64,000 nt of DNA from an uncultured Bacteroidia bacterium (lineage in GTDB: Bacteria; Bacteroidota; Bacteroidia; Bacteroidales; UBA932). The notes under the pieces are model-generated. The model made no database searches. It saw nothing but the letters and a program-made list of their open reading frames with translations, and was not told the DNA's origin. The position numbers and the translations under genes are program-made. This document shows positions 15,764-25,453 of this stretch, in pieces; the first letter of the stretch is position 1; every line of letters starts with the position of its first letter. Location of the stretch: contig CACZZZ010000013.1 of the NCBI GenBank assembly GCA_902785825.1, positions 61,445-125,444 on the forward strand, given 5' to 3'.

Positions 15764-17890
15764 TTAATCCTCATCGTCGAAGTGGCGGGAACTGAAACCG
15801 CTCTTCTCAACTATCTCCTTGGCAAGATTGCCGGGAACCTCGGAATAATGGTCGAAGGACATCGTGCTGGTGGCGCGGCCGGAAGACAAAGTCCTAAGGA
15901 CTGTGACGTATCCGAACTGCTCGGCCAGAGGTACGAACGCCTTGACGATCCTTGCGCCGTTGGAGGTCGAATCCATAGCCTGGATCTGACCGCGGCGACG
16001 GTTGAGGTCTCCGACGATATCTCCCATGTAATCCTCGGGGGTAACAACCTCCAGGGACATAATGGGTTCCAAAAGAACCGGCTTGCACTTGGGGCACGCG
16101 TGGCGGAAAGCCATACGCGCGGCCATCTCGAAGGACAGCTGGTCGGAATCCACAGGATGGTATGATCCATCCAGGACAGTCACCTTCATCGACTGGACCT
16201 CATAACCAGCCAGGACACCATTGGCCATGGCGGACTTGAAGCCCTTCTCGATGCTGGGGATGAATTCCTTGGGAATATTTCCTCCCTTGACCTCGTTGAC
16301 AAACTGAAGACCACTTTCACCCTCGTCAGCGGGACCGATCTCAACGATGATGTCAGCGTACTTGCCTCGGCCACCGGTCTGCTTCTTGAACACCTCGCGG
16401 TGCTGGACAGTGCCGGTGATGGCCTCTTTGTAGTTGACCTGAGGAGCTCCCTGGTTGATCTCGACACCGAACTCACGACGGAGGCGGTCAACGATGATGT
16501 CCAGGTGAAGCTCACCCATACCGCTGATGATAGTCTGGCCGGTTTCGACATCAGACCTGACGGTGAAGGTTGGATCCTCTTCAGCAAGCTTGCCAAGAGC
16601 GACTCCCAGCTTATCCAGGTCGCCCTGGGTCTTCGGCTCGACAGCGATTCCGATCACAGGATCAGGGAATACCATCGACTCGAGGATGATAGGATGGTTC
16701 TCATCACAGATGGTGTCTCCGGTACGGAGATCCTTGAACCCGACTGCCGCGCAGATGTCACCAGCCTCCACGAAATCGATAGGATTCTGGTGGTTGGAAT
16801 GCATCTGATAGAGGCGGGCAATCCTTTCCTTCCTCGCCGTGCGCACATTGTACACATAAGAACCGGCGTCAACCCTTCCGGAATACACCCTCAGGAAAGC
16901 CAGACGACCCACGAAGGGATCAGTGGCGATCTTGAAAACGAGGGCGCAGAAAGGCTGGTCGGCGGAAGGAAGAAGATCCTCCTCATTTCCTGTCCTGGGG
17001 CTGGTTCCCTTGACCACTCCCTTGTCGAGGGGAGAAGGAAGGTAACGCATGACCGCGTCAAGAAGGAACTGGACACCCTTGTTCTTGAAAGAGGAGCCGC
17101 AGCACGCTGGGACTATCTGCATAGAGATAGTGCCCTGGCGGAGAGCGGCGATGATTTCCTCCTCCGTCACCGAGTCGGGATCCTCGAAGAATTTCTCCAT
17201 CAAGGACTCATCACACTCAGCGGCGGCCTCGACAAGCTTTTCCCTCCAGCTCTCGACTTCCTCCAGCATGTCTGAAGGGATGTCCTGAACCTTATAGTTG
17301 ACGAGCTCTTCAGAGGAATCGTAAACAATGGCCTTGCGGGAAATCAAGTCCACAATACCCTGGAACTTGTCTTCCGCACCGATAGGGAGGCAGATCGGAA
17401 CAGCGTTGGCTCCGAGCTTGGAGTGGATCTCCTCGACACAAGCGAGGAAATCAGCTCCGACGCGGTCCATCTTATTCACATAAGCGATCTTGGGAACGCC
17501 ATACTTGTCGGCCTGACGCCAAACAGTCTCAGACTGCGGCTGGACCCGGCCCACGGCGCAGAATGTCGCAATCGTGCCGTCAAGGACACGCAGCGAACGC
17601 TCCACCTCAACCGTGAAGTCAACGTGTCCGGGAGTGTCGATAAGGTTTATCTGGTACACCTTGCCGCCATAGTGCCAAAAAGCGGTCGTCGCGGCGGAAG
17701 TGATGGTGATTCCCCTCTCCTGCTCCTGGACCATCCAGTCCATCGTCGCCGCGCCGTCATGCACCTCACCGATCTTGTGTGTCTTACCGGTGTAGTACAG
17801 GATACGCTCGGACGTGGTCGTCTTGCCGGCATCGATGTGAGCCATGATGCCGATGTTCCTGGTGAAAGTCAGATCCCTGCTGGATGCCAT
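15764..17890 (-). CDS. fusA: Elongation factor G
   Basis: 708 residues, normal length. GTPase motifs: G1 [10 protein letters not shown]2 region RGITITSA, G3 DTPGHVDF, G4 NKMDR. EF-G-specific domains IV and V follow ([20 protein letters not shown]). Catalyses ribosomal translocation and, with RRF, recycling. Situated 12 bp after rpsG and 39 bp before rpsJ. Confidence 0.97.
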   Translation of the reverse strand: MASSRDLTFTRNIGIMAHIDAGKTTTSERILYYTGKTHKIGEVHDGAATMDWMVQEQERGITITSAATTAFWHYGGKVYQINLIDTPGHVDFTVEVERSLRVLDGTIATFCAVGRVQPQSETVWRQADKYGVPKIAYVNKMDRVGADFLACVEEIHSKLGANAVPICLPIGAEDKFQGIVDLISRKAIVYDSSEELVNYKVQDIPSDMLEEVESWREKLVEAAAECDESLMEKFFEDPDSVTEEEIIAALRQGTISMQIVPACCGSSFKNKGVQFLLDAVMRYLPSPLDKGVVKGTSPRTGNEEDLLPSADQPFCALVFKIATDPFVGRLAFLRVYSGRVDAGSYVYNVRTARKERIARLYQMHSNHQNPIDFVEAGDICAAVGFKDLRTGDTICDENHPIILESMVFPDPVIGIAVEPKTQGDLDKLGVALGKLAEEDPTFTVRSDVETGQTIISGMGELHLDIIVDRLRREFGVEINQGAPQVNYKEAITGTVQHREVFKKQTGGRGKYADIIVEIGPADEGESGLQFVNEVKGGNIPKEFIPSIEKGFKSAMANGVLAGYEVQSMKVTVLDGSYHPVDSDQLSFEMAARMAFRHACPKCKPVLLEPIMSLEVVTPEDYMGDIVGDLNRRRGQIQAMDSTSNGARIVKAFVPLAEQFGYVTVLRTLSSGRATSTMSFDHYSEVPGNLAKEIVEKSGFSSRHFDDED

Positions 17891-17902
17891 CCGTGATAAA
17901 GA

Positions 17903-18292
17903 TTAGAAACGGAAGTGAGCGAACGCCTTGTTGGCCTCCGCCATCTTGTGCATATCCTCTTTCCTCTTGAAAGCGCCACCCTCATTGTTGTAGGCGGCGA
18001 CTATCTCCGCACAAAGTTTTTCTGCCATAGAGTGGCCGGAACGTTTGCGGGCATAGCCGATCATGTTCTTCATGGAAAGCGAGACTTTCCTCTCCGGACG
18101 CAACTCTGTAGGCACCTGGAAGTTGGCACCTCCTACACGACGGGACTTGACCTCGATCTGAGGGGTCACGTTTTCGAGAGCCTTCCTCCAAATATCTAGA
18201 GGAGCCTTGTCAGAATCTTTCATCTTCTCGCCTACCATGTCGATGGCATCGTAAAAAATAGAATACGCGATACTCTTCTTCCCCTGCAACAT
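17903..18292 (-). CDS. rpsG: 30S ribosomal protein S7, N-terminally short
   Basis: From the ATG at 18292 the product is 129 residues: [18 protein letters not shown] to NKAFAHFRF. The core is textbook S7 ([38 protein letters not shown]). Normal bacterial S7 of this type has about 155-158 residues; the missing part is the basic N-terminus and first helix, usually ending in KFVNxLM just before the GKKS motif seen here. Only 19 nt separate the rpsL stop from this ATG, so there is no room for the missing codons, although FNL directly upstream of the ATG still resembles the lost VNxL. Either a real deletion or an assembly error. Confidence 0.85.
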   Translation of the reverse strand: MLQGKKSIAYSIFYDAIDMVGEKMKDSDKAPLDIWRKALENVTPQIEVKSRRVGGANFQVPTELRPERKVSLSMKNMIGYARKRSGHSMAEKLCAEIVAAYNNEGGAFKRKEDMHKMAEANKAFAHFRF

Positions 18293-18311
18293 AAGATTAA
18301 AACTAATGGGA

Positions 18312-18695
18312 CTACTTCTTGGACTTCTTCGGCCTCTTGGCGCCGTAGAGGGAACGGGACTGGGTCCTGCCTTCCACGCCAGCGGTATCCAAAGCTCCAC
18401 GAAGGATGTGGTAACGCACACCAGGGAGGTCCTTCACACGACCGCCGCGCACCAGCACGATGCTGTGCTCCTGCAGGTTGTGACCTTCGCCCGGAATGTA
18501 GGCATTGACCTCTTTGGAGTTGGTAAGGCGTACCCTAGCCACCTTCCTCATCGCTGAGTTAGGTTTCTTAGGAGTCGTCGTGTAGACACGCAGACATACG
18601 CCCCTCTTCTGAGGGCAAGCGTCCAGCGCGCGAGACTTGCTTTTAACCTCAAGACTCTCGCGTCCTTTGCGAACTAACTGTTGAATTGTTGGCAT
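18312..18695 (-). CDS. rpsL: 30S ribosomal protein S12
   Basis: 127 residues. [15 protein letters not shown] start, [16 protein letters not shown] and [17 protein letters not shown] are the conserved decoding-site loops; the lysine at KKPNSA is the position where streptomycin-resistance changes occur, and it is wild type. First gene of the ribosomal cluster, with its promoter at 18747-18778. Confidence 0.97.
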   Translation of the reverse strand: MPTIQQLVRKGRESLEVKSKSRALDACPQKRGVCLRVYTTTPKKPNSAMRKVARVRLTNSKEVNAYIPGEGHNLQEHSIVLVRGGRVKDLPGVRYHILRGALDTAGVEGRTQSRSLYGAKRPKKSKK

Positions 18696-18726
18696 AAATG
18701 ATTGTAAATCTTTTATTTATGTTTTT

Positions 18727-18743
18727 CCCCAAATAATTTGGGG
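18727..18743 (-). promoter_or_regulatory. Hairpin in the 5' leader of the rpsL cluster
   Basis: CCCCAAAT-A-ATTTGGGG, an 8-bp stem lying between the promoter box and the rpsL ATG. In this position it could be an autoregulatory leader structure; no known r-protein site is recognised. Confidence 0.35.
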
Positions 18744-18746
18744 CTG

Positions 18747-18778
18747 CAAATTTACAGAATAATCTTCAATTCACCAAA
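18747..18778 (-). promoter_or_regulatory. Promoter of the rpsL-rpsG-fusA-rpsJ cluster
   Basis: Minus strand: -7 box TAAATTTG (18747-18754) with TTTG (18775-18778) 20 bp upstream, matching the Bacteroidota consensus. Confidence 0.65.
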
Positions 18779-18810
18779 GTTTTATAGCGATTTGATATTC
18801 TGCCGAAGGC

Positions 18811-18839
18811 TTGCAATTATCGGATTTTCACTATATTTG
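18811..18839 (+). promoter_or_regulatory. Promoter of the beta-galactosidase/peptidase operon
   Basis: TTG (18811-18813) followed 18 bp later by TATATTTG (18832-18839), only 3 bp before the ATG at 18843, implying an almost leaderless transcript or a slightly later start. Confidence 0.5.
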
Positions 18840-18842
18840 AAT

Positions 18843-21365
18843 ATGTTTAAACGAATAATTCTTCTCATTCCGGCTGCCTTGACGGCTTTGCTGGCTCTCC
18901 AAGTGGCCGCGCAACCGGCTTCCAGAACTTCTTTCAACGAAGGCTGGACATTCACTAAAGACGGAAAGTCCCGTGCCGTGGACCTTCCCCACGACTGGGG
19001 CGTTGATGGTCCTTTCAACATAGACTATCCCGGCGAGACCGGCAAACTTGAGTGGTGGGGCAAGGCTGAATATACCAAGACCCTCGTGGTTGACCAGAAA
19101 TCCTCCGCTTCGTCCTGGATGACATACTTTCTGGACATCGACGGCGCCATGTCGTGGGCGAAGGTATTCTGCAACGGCAATCTCGTGACCGAATGGCCTT
19201 ACGGATACGCCTCTTTCAGGGCAGACCTGACCCCTTATATTAAAGAAGGAGAGAACAAGATAAAAATAACGCTCGACAATCCCGAGGAGTCGAGCCGTTG
19301 GTATCCTGGCGGAGGAATATACCGCAACGTATGGTTGACAGTCGCCCCGGCCGTCGGAGTCGCCCATTGGGGGACTTATATGACCACCAAAGGTGAGAAG
19401 GCCACGCTCGCTGTGTCCTTAAGGAATAGCGGCCCTTCGACAAGCTCAGGTACCGGAATTGCCGGTACTGTGCGTACGGAAATATTTGAATATGACGGGA
19501 ATACGGTTATCGCATCCGCAGAAACAGCTGTCGAATCCATAACCGACTCCACCGTCATCACCCAGGAGTTCGACCTCCCTGGCGCCGCCCGCTGGAGCCC
19601 CGACCATCCGAACCTCTACCGCGCTGTCACCACCGTCATTCCTATGGAAGCCGGAGCGGCTGCCGGGCATCGGCCGTACTCAGCCGCAGCGAAGCGAGGA
19701 TGGACGCGGACGAGCCCGGACAGCCGTCCGGCAGACGAGGCATACATTACCGTATTCGGACTGAGGGATCTGGAGTACCGGGAAGACGGGCTGTACATCG
19801 ACGGAGTCAAGACCTTCCTCAAGGGAGTGTGTCTCCACCACGACGCCGGAGCCCTCGGAGCCGTCTGGAACAACACTGCCTGGGAGCGCAGGCTAAAGAT
19901 GCTCAAGGAAATGGGCTGCAACGCCATTCGCACCTCCCACAATCCCCCGGCACCAGAGATCCTCGACCTCTGCGACCGGATGGGATTCGTGGTGATGGAC
20001 GAGCTGACAGACACCTGGACCGTCCCGAAGAAGCCCAACGGCTACGCCCTCCTGTTCAACGACTGGGCAGAGAAAGACCTTAAGGCCATGATCCACCGCG
20101 ACCGCAACCATCCTTCCGTGATCCTTTGGAGCATCGGCAACGAGACCGGGGAGCAAGGCTATCCCAACCTTTACCATATTCCCGCCCGCCTTACGGAAAT
20201 ATGTCATAATGAGGATCCTACGAGACTCACCTCATTCGGTTCTGACAATCCATGGGCCTCAGAACAGGAGTTCAGGAACACGATGGACGTCTATGGTTTC
20301 AACTATAAGCCACATCTCTATTCAAAGTTCCATGAGGCGAATCCAGGGAAACCGTATCTTGGGAGCGAGACCGCCTCGACCATCAGCACGAGGGGCAAAT
20401 ATTTCTTTCCTATTGAAGAAGATCCGCGAGGTAAAGAACACAGCGAGATGGACTTCCAAGTCAGCTCCTACGACCTCCACACAGTCCCCTGGGGCCAGAT
20501 CCCGGAACAGGAATGGAAACTCGAGGACGAGAATCCTTCCTGTCTCGGTGAGTTCGTCTGGACTGGTTACGATTATCTCGGCGAACCCACGCCCTACAAC
20601 AGGGATCTGACCATTCTGACCAACTTCCACGACCCCGAAGCAAAGGCCAAGGCCGAGAAGGAACTTGCTGAAAAAGGCTCTGTCAAGACACCTTCCAGAA
20701 GTTCGTATTTCGGAATAATAGATCTGGCCGGATTCCCGAAAGACCGCTACTGGCTGTACCAGGCGAGATGGTCGGAAAAGACTGTGCTTCACGTGCTTCC
20801 GCATTGGAACTGGCCCGGACGCGAGGGTGAGGTCACCCCGGTCCACGTCTATACCAACTGCGACAAGGTGGAGTTATTTGTGAACGGACAATCCCAAGGC
20901 ACCCTCGACAGGTCTGACAATCAGTATCGCCTCCGCTGGGACGATGTCGTTTACCAGCCCGGAAAAGTCGAGGCCATCGGCTGGAAAGACGGCAAGAAAG
21001 TAGCCAGGGAGACCATAAAAACATCTGGACCGGTGGCCAAGATCGAGGCCTGTCTTGAGAAAGGCTTCGGGGAGGGCGACCTGTATTACATTGATGTCAA
21101 GTTGACCGACAAGAAGGGCAACTTCGTTCCAACCGCTTGTGACGAGCTGAAATTCAGCGTGACAGGTCCTGGAGAAATCCTGGCCGTGGACGCCGGCGAC
21201 CCGACTTGCCTCACGCCCTTCCATTCAGACACGATAAAAGCTTTCAACGGACTCGCCTCGGTGATAATCAAGGTCAAGCCCGGCGCGAAAGGCAAAATCG
21301 TTGTGACCGCAACCTCAGACAATCTCAAAAAATCCAGAATCAAAATCAAACCCAATAAAATATGA
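18843..21365 (+). CDS. Glycoside hydrolase family 2 beta-galactosidase, secreted, carrying two repeat-derived insertions
   Basis: 840 residues from the ATG that opens a signal peptide (MFKRIILLIPAALTALLALQ); the upstream ATG at 18738 lies before the promoter. Domains: N-terminal jelly-roll (about 25-190), Ig-like domain, TIM barrel with acid/base Glu in SIGNETGEQ and nucleophile region GEFVWTGYDYLGEP, then C-terminal DUF4982-like and Ig-like domains. Exo-acting beta-galactosidase or a related activity in periplasm or outer membrane. Two non-native segments are visible in the Ig-like region: PSTSSG at about residues 198-203 and a palindrome-encoded segment at about 270-297 (HRPYSAAAKRGWTRTS). 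Stop overlaps the next ATG (ATGA). Confidence 0.93.
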   Translation: MFKRIILLIPAALTALLALQVAAQPASRTSFNEGWTFTKDGKSRAVDLPHDWGVDGPFNIDYPGETGKLEWWGKAEYTKTLVVDQKSSASSWMTYFLDIDGAMSWAKVFCNGNLVTEWPYGYASFRADLTPYIKEGENKIKITLDNPEESSRWYPGGGIYRNVWLTVAPAVGVAHWGTYMTTKGEKATLAVSLRNSGPSTSSGTGIAGTVRTEIFEYDGNTVIASAETAVESITDSTVITQEFDLPGAARWSPDHPNLYRAVTTVIPMEAGAAAGHRPYSAAAKRGWTRTSPDSRPADEAYITVFGLRDLEYREDGLYIDGVKTFLKGVCLHHDAGALGAVWNNTAWERRLKMLKEMGCNAIRTSHNPPAPEILDLCDRMGFVVMDELTDTWTVPKKPNGYALLFNDWAEKDLKAMIHRDRNHPSVILWSIGNETGEQGYPNLYHIPARLTEICHNEDPTRLTSFGSDNPWASEQEFRNTMDVYGFNYKPHLYSKFHEANPGKPYLGSETASTISTRGKYFFPIEEDPRGKEHSEMDFQVSSYDLHTVPWGQIPEQEWKLEDENPSCLGEFVWTGYDYLGEPTPYNRDLTILTNFHDPEAKAKAEKELAEKGSVKTPSRSSYFGIIDLAGFPKDRYWLYQARWSEKTVLHVLPHWNWPGREGEVTPVHVYTNCDKVELFVNGQSQGTLDRSDNQYRLRWDDVVYQPGKVEAIGWKDGKKVARETIKTSGPVAKIEACLEKGFGEGDLYYIDVKLTDKKGNFVPTACDELKFSVTGPGEILAVDAGDPTCLTPFHSDTIKAFNGLASVIIKVKPGAKGKIVVTATSDNLKKSRIKIKPNKI
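19434..19450 (-). repeat. Short REP-like repeat inside the GH2 gene
   Basis: CCTTCGACAAGCTCAGG, a partial member of the repeat family, translated as PSTSSG in frame. It stops before the GGATGA end that would create a stop codon in this frame. Confidence 0.6.
19650..19732 (+). repeat. Palindromic peptide-coding element, copy in GH2 gene (83 nt)
   Basis: Arms 19650-19668 and 19714-19732 pair over 18 bp with one bulged base on each side. The 45-nt centre includes GGCCGTACTCAGCCGCAGC and GAAGCGAGGATGGACGCGG. Translated in the frame of the host gene as RPYSAAAKRGWTR. Related to the element at 40901-41007. Confidence 0.8.
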
Positions 21366-23854
21366 AACGAGCTTTATTATTTGCCGCGGCCTTGCTGCTT
21401 GGCATAGCCGCGTTCGGACAGGAAAAAATCACAAAAGCCAATTATGCGCTGGCTGAGCGGTTCTCCGCCAAAAGGGTGAACAACATGGTGTTCTCGACAA
21501 GAGTCCAGCCTCGTTGGTTCAAGGAAGGCGACAGGTTCTGGTACGAATGGCAATCGCCGAAGGGAACCAACTACTACATCGTGGATCCAGCAAAGGGGAC
21601 AAAGACAGAAGTATTTGATCTCGAAAGGCTTGCGATGGATCTGACAGAGATTGTCAAGGATCCGTTCGACGCCCAGCATATTCCCATAACCAGTCTCAAG
21701 CTCAAGGACGACAAGGTGTTCACCTTCGACATCCGCAGCACCCAGGACAAGGTCGAGAAGCCTGACACGGCCAAAGCTAAAAAAGGCGGCCAAGGCAGAA
21801 GGACCGGAGGTCCCGGCGCTGGTGCCGGAAGGCCGCAGAAGAAAGTCTTCCACTTTGAATATGACTTCGCCTCACGTACTCTCAAGGACGTGACCGAGGA
21901 AAAAGAGAAAGAAGATGAGAATAAGAAGTATCCTATGTGGGCCACTATCTCCCCTGATGGCACTCTGGGCGTGTTCGCCAAGAACAACAATCTCTGGATC
22001 ATGGACTCGACCAACCTCAGGAAAGCCGCCAAAGACCCCAAAGACAGCACGATCGTGGAGTTCAAGCTGACCAAGGACGGTGTCAAGGATTTCGGTTATG
22101 GGTATAATTTCTCCGGTGGCGATGACTCCGACACCACTCGCCGCACAAACGCCGGAATACTCTGGTCGCCCGACTCCAAGCATTTCGCCGTGAGCAGGAC
22201 CGACAGCCGTGAGATCAAAGAACTCTGGGTCATCAATTCCGTGGACAGCAAGCGTCCCAGGCTCGAGACCTACAAGTACCAGATGCCTGGCGAGCCGAGC
22301 CCTAAGGAATATCTGTACTTATATTCGGTGAACGGGACGAATGCGACATGCAAACCAATCAAGATCAACGCTTTCAAGGATCAGGACTTCAGTATCCTAA
22401 GAGCGCGCAGGTACGCGAGGGACAATTATGAGGACTATGTCACAAGCAAGTGGCTCGGAGACAACAGCGGGTTCTACATTCTCCGCCGTAGCCGTGACCT
22501 CAAGAGGGCTGATCTCTGCAGGGTGGACGTGGCTTCCGACTCAGCGAAGGTCATCATCCCCGAACGTTCAAACACCTACATAGAGACCAAGACCCCGTTC
22601 TTCATCAAGGATGGCAAGCAGCTTATCTGGTGGTCAGAGCGCAACGGATGGGCCAACCTCTACCTTTACGACAGCGACGGCACTCTGGTCAGGAAAATAA
22701 CCGACGGAGCCTTCCATGTTGACAACGTAATGGGTGTCAATGAGAAAGAAGGTTATGTGCTACTCAGCGCCTGCGGAGTGCAGAAGGACGAGAATCCTTA
22801 CCAGATGCACACCTACAGGGTTCCCCTTACCGGTGGCGCGCTCCAGAAATTGGACATGGACGACATGGATGTCCTCTCAACCGCCAGCGACGACGCCAAA
22901 TATTTCGTGGCCAACTACTCCAGGGTTGACTACACCCCTGGTGTCGCCCTCTACGGGGCTTCCGGCAAAAAGATTCTCGATCTTGAGACCGCTGACCTGA
23001 GCCTTCTGTTCGAGGCCGGCTACAAATTCCCCGAGCGCTTCAAGGTCAAGGCCGCTGACGGCGTGACCGACCTTTACGGAGCCATGTACAAGCCCTACGA
23101 CTTCGACTCCACCAAGGTCTATCCGATCTGCGACTATGTCTATCCCGGACCGCAGGTCGAGGCCAACAATATCTCCTGGAGCAAGGGATTCACGAGGACA
23201 GACCGTCTGGCCCAGCTTGGAATAATCGTGATCACCGTCGGCAACCGAGGCGGCCACCCCAACCGCTCGAAATGGTACCACAACTACGGCTACGGCAACC
23301 TTCGTGACTATGGTCTCGAGGATCAGAAATACGCCATCCAGCAGATCGGAGCACGCTGCCCCTTCGTCGATCTTGAGCGTGTCGGAATACACGGCCACTC
23401 CGGCGGCGGATTCATGAGCACCGCGGCTATCCTGAAATATCCCGACTTCTTCAAGGCGGCCGTCTCCTGCGCCGGCAACCACGACAACAGCATCTACAAC
23501 CGCTGGTGGAGCGAGCAGCACCACGGCATTTTGGAGAAAGTGGATAAAGGTGACACCACCTTCGTTTATCACATCGACACCAACCAGGAGCTGGCCAAGA
23601 ACCTCAAGGGCCATCTGATGCTGGTCCACGGAGATGTGGACAACAACGTCCACCCGGCCAACACGATCCGCGTCGTCAACGCCCTCATCAAGGCCAACAA
23701 GCGCTTCGACATGCTCCTCCTTCCGGGCCAGAGGCACGGTTTCGGCGACATGAATGAATATTTCTTCTGGAGGATGGCCGACTACTACTCTGAGTGGCTA
23801 ATCGGAGACTCGCAACGAGCGCAAGTTGATGTAGTCCAGCTAAATAACGACTGA
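21362..23854 (+). CDS. S9 family prolyl oligopeptidase-type serine peptidase (DPP IV-like), secreted
   Basis: 830 residues with signal peptide (MKRALLFAAALLLGIAAFGQ). An N-terminal beta-propeller region (about 40-550; DPPIV_N) precedes the alpha/beta hydrolase domain with nucleophile GHSGGG, Asp in HGDVDNNVHP and His in PGQRHGFGD. Expected to release dipeptides from oligopeptides in the periplasm. A low-complexity Lys/Gly/Arg-rich loop lies at about residues 138-160 (KKGGQGRRTGGPGAGAGRP). Co-transcribed with the GH2 gene by a 4-bp overlap; the ending GDSQRAQVDVVQLNND looks like a natural tail. Confidence 0.92.
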   Translation: MKRALLFAAALLLGIAAFGQEKITKANYALAERFSAKRVNNMVFSTRVQPRWFKEGDRFWYEWQSPKGTNYYIVDPAKGTKTEVFDLERLAMDLTEIVKDPFDAQHIPITSLKLKDDKVFTFDIRSTQDKVEKPDTAKAKKGGQGRRTGGPGAGAGRPQKKVFHFEYDFASRTLKDVTEEKEKEDENKKYPMWATISPDGTLGVFAKNNNLWIMDSTNLRKAAKDPKDSTIVEFKLTKDGVKDFGYGYNFSGGDDSDTTRRTNAGILWSPDSKHFAVSRTDSREIKELWVINSVDSKRPRLETYKYQMPGEPSPKEYLYLYSVNGTNATCKPIKINAFKDQDFSILRARRYARDNYEDYVTSKWLGDNSGFYILRRSRDLKRADLCRVDVASDSAKVIIPERSNTYIETKTPFFIKDGKQLIWWSERNGWANLYLYDSDGTLVRKITDGAFHVDNVMGVNEKEGYVLLSACGVQKDENPYQMHTYRVPLTGGALQKLDMDDMDVLSTASDDAKYFVANYSRVDYTPGVALYGASGKKILDLETADLSLLFEAGYKFPERFKVKAADGVTDLYGAMYKPYDFDSTKVYPICDYVYPGPQVEANNISWSKGFTRTDRLAQLGIIVITVGNRGGHPNRSKWYHNYGYGNLRDYGLEDQKYAIQQIGARCPFVDLERVGIHGHSGGGFMSTAAILKYPDFFKAAVSCAGNHDNSIYNRWWSEQHHGILEKVDKGDTTFVYHIDTNQELAKNLKGHLMLVHGDVDNNVHPANTIRVVNALIKANKRFDMLLLPGQRHGFGDMNEYFFWRMADYYSEWLIGDSQRAQVDVVQLNND

Positions 23855-23859
23855 CACCT

Positions 23860-23886
23860 GTCATCCTGAGCGAAGCGAAGGATCTA
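23860..23886 (+). repeat. REP-family repeat between convergent genes
   Basis: GTCATCCTGAGCGAAGCGAA followed by GGATCTA. It fills the gap between the S9 peptidase stop and the alkyltransferase stop. The last bases (TA plus the preceding C) provide the TAG stop of the minus-strand gene. Confidence 0.85.
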
Positions 23887-24468
23887 GCGGCCGTAGAGCT
23901 GGCGCTCGATAAGGCGGCGCTTAAGGACGCTACCATATTCATATTCACCGACTTCTATCGAATCAAGTAGATAGAGGTCGGTTCCTTTGAATATGGTGGA
24001 TTGGGCGACAGTGCGGATGGCGAGGATCTTGTCGATCGCTTCTTTCGGGACGATAAGGTGGCAAGGGATTATGTAGGCGACAGGATTGCAGGCGACGGCA
24101 TGGGCAATGGCCCGGACACCCTTGGGGTTGCCGCACAAGTCGGCCAGTTGACTATAACTCAGCAACTTAATCCCTTCATCTGGCAAGATCGGGGTTCCGT
24201 CCTCATGATGAGTCAGAAGATAAAGCTGATGCCAGACATTCACCTGGAAAGGAGAGCCGGAAAGCCTCATGTCCTCCCATTTTGTCGCGGCGGACAGCTC
24301 AGCCAGCTCAGAAGTACCTATCTTGCTGACAGTTATCTCTGATACACTGTCCACGGGCTGTTTACAAACCTGCTGGGCCACCTTGGACAGGCCCCTGAAA
24401 TCGGCGCTGACGGAAGCCACCTTCCCGTCAATGCGGGTCACCACCCATTTTTGATCCTTAGCTTTCAT
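23884..24468 (-). CDS. Methylated-DNA-protein cysteine methyltransferase-like protein
   Basis: 194 residues. The C-terminal domain (from about residue 85) shows SPFQVNVWHQLYLL, an HTH containing SYSQLADLCGNPKGVRAIAHAVACNP with the Arg finger, and the active-site motif IPCHLIV. The acceptor Cys is present, but the canonical PCHR is PCHL and the usual GYxGGxxRK segment after it is replaced. So it is an Ogt/Ada-C relative with a divergent active-site edge; it may be an alkyltransferase-like (ATL/Ada-C) protein of altered specificity. The stop codon lies in an adjacent REP. Confidence 0.8.
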   Translation of the reverse strand: MKAKDQKWVVTRIDGKVASVSADFRGLSKVAQQVCKQPVDSVSEITVSKIGTSELAELSAATKWEDMRLSGSPFQVNVWHQLYLLTHHEDGTPILPDEGIKLLSYSQLADLCGNPKGVRAIAHAVACNPVAYIIPCHLIVPKEAIDKILAIRTVAQSTIFKGTDLYLLDSIEVGEYEYGSVLKRRLIERQLYGR

Positions 24469-24563
24469 ACCGTAAAACCTTGACCCTTAAATATAAGCAA
24501 TTTAATGAAAAAAACCGTTAACTTTATTAAGGGTTTTGCGGCTTATAGGTAGAGACGCCGTTT

Positions 24564-25061
24564 ATGACAAAGGAAGAGTTCGGGCATATTTGTGAGAAGT
24601 CAAAAGGAGAGTTGATCAGGCTCGCCCGGAGATTCATCAAGGCAACTGGCGGACCGGAGGAGGCTGAAGACATCGTCCAGGAGGCTACGATTGTCCTCTG
24701 GCAGCTGTACGAGAGAAACTATCCGATCCAGAATCCCAAGGCTCTTGCCATAAGAATCACCAAGAACATTTGCGTCTCCCTTTACAGGAAAAGAAAGCTG
24801 GAGACTATTCCGCTGGAAGGGCTTCCGATAATCGGAGACGAAAGGGCGGATGAGAGAGTGGAAAACTCTGACAACCAGATAGTCAAGAAACATCTATATG
24901 GCCACCTGAGCTCTAGTGAGAGAGATTTAATTGCGATGAGAAACGATCAGGATCTCTCTCTCGACGAGATTGCCAAGAAGACGGGAAGAAGCAAGGCCAG
25001 CATTAAAGTCACACTATCAAACGCCCGCAGGAAATTACGGGAGAACATGGGGGAAAAGTGA
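24564..25061 (+). CDS. ECF-type RNA polymerase sigma factor
   Basis: 165 residues. Region 2 is RLARRFIKATGGPEEAEDIV with QEATIVLWQLYE following; the region 4 HTH is LSLDEIAKKTGRSKASIKVT. Starts a three-gene operon with a TM protein (4-bp overlap) and a secreted small protein (6 bp). The same architecture as the operon at 11.8-8.2 kb but not closely similar in sequence. Confidence 0.92.
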   Translation: MTKEEFGHICEKSKGELIRLARRFIKATGGPEEAEDIVQEATIVLWQLYERNYPIQNPKALAIRITKNICVSLYRKRKLETIPLEGLPIIGDERADERVENSDNQIVKKHLYGHLSSSERDLIAMRNDQDLSLDEIAKKTGRSKASIKVTLSNARRKLRENMGEK

Positions 25062-25447
25062 TGGAACTCGAGGAAAAGTACTTGTCCGAATCGGCGGTGG
25101 AAGAGTTCGACCGCATTGTCCGGGAATACGAAAGACCGCTCAAAAGACGGAGAATCTTCCGCTGGGTCAGCGGCATCGCCGCCGCGGCAGCCGCTGTGGT
25201 ACTTGCCGTGTTCATTTTCCGGACCCCTGCCGAGGAAACACCTTTAAGCGCTGTGACCATCGCCGAGACTATCGGAGAACTCATGAACCTTGACGAAGGT
25301 AACATCCTTTCAATTGAGGCCAAACCTCAAGGATCAAAAGCGATTCTGACCGTCAACATGAAGAATGGCGGCACAAGGACATACATTATGACAATGGAAG
25401 AGGAAACCGGCGCCACACTCCTCACCCAATTATCTTCAACGAATTAA
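25058..25447 (+). CDS. Single-TM protein, probable anti-sigma factor
   Basis: 129 residues: acidic N-terminus (MELEEKYLSESAVEEFDR), basic stop-transfer stretch (RPLKRRRIF), one membrane helix at about residues 38-54 (VSGIAAAAAAVVLAVFIF) and an outside domain with Thr/Gly-rich strands. Overlaps the sigma gene by 4 bp. By position and topology a sigma regulator; no named domain is visible. Confidence 0.6.
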   Translation: MMELEEKYLSESAVEEFDRIVREYERPLKRRRIFRWVSGIAAAAAAVVLAVFIFRTPAEETPLSAVTIAETIGELMNLDEGNILSIEAKPQGSKAILTVNMKNGGTRTYIMTMEEETGATLLTQLSSTN

Positions 25448-25453
25448 AAATCA

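Noticed and set aside
16400..17275. 291-codon open frame on plus across fusA
   Set aside because: Antisense shadow of EF-G with no start context or homology.
18293..18421. Upstream extension of rpsG through the rpsL region
   Set aside because: It overlaps rpsL in another frame and shows no S7 N-terminal sequence, so it does not rescue the missing residues.
22877..23737. 286-codon open frame on minus across the S9 peptidase
   Set aside because: Antisense shadow; Val/Gly/Asp-rich composition from the GC-rich third-position pattern of the real gene.
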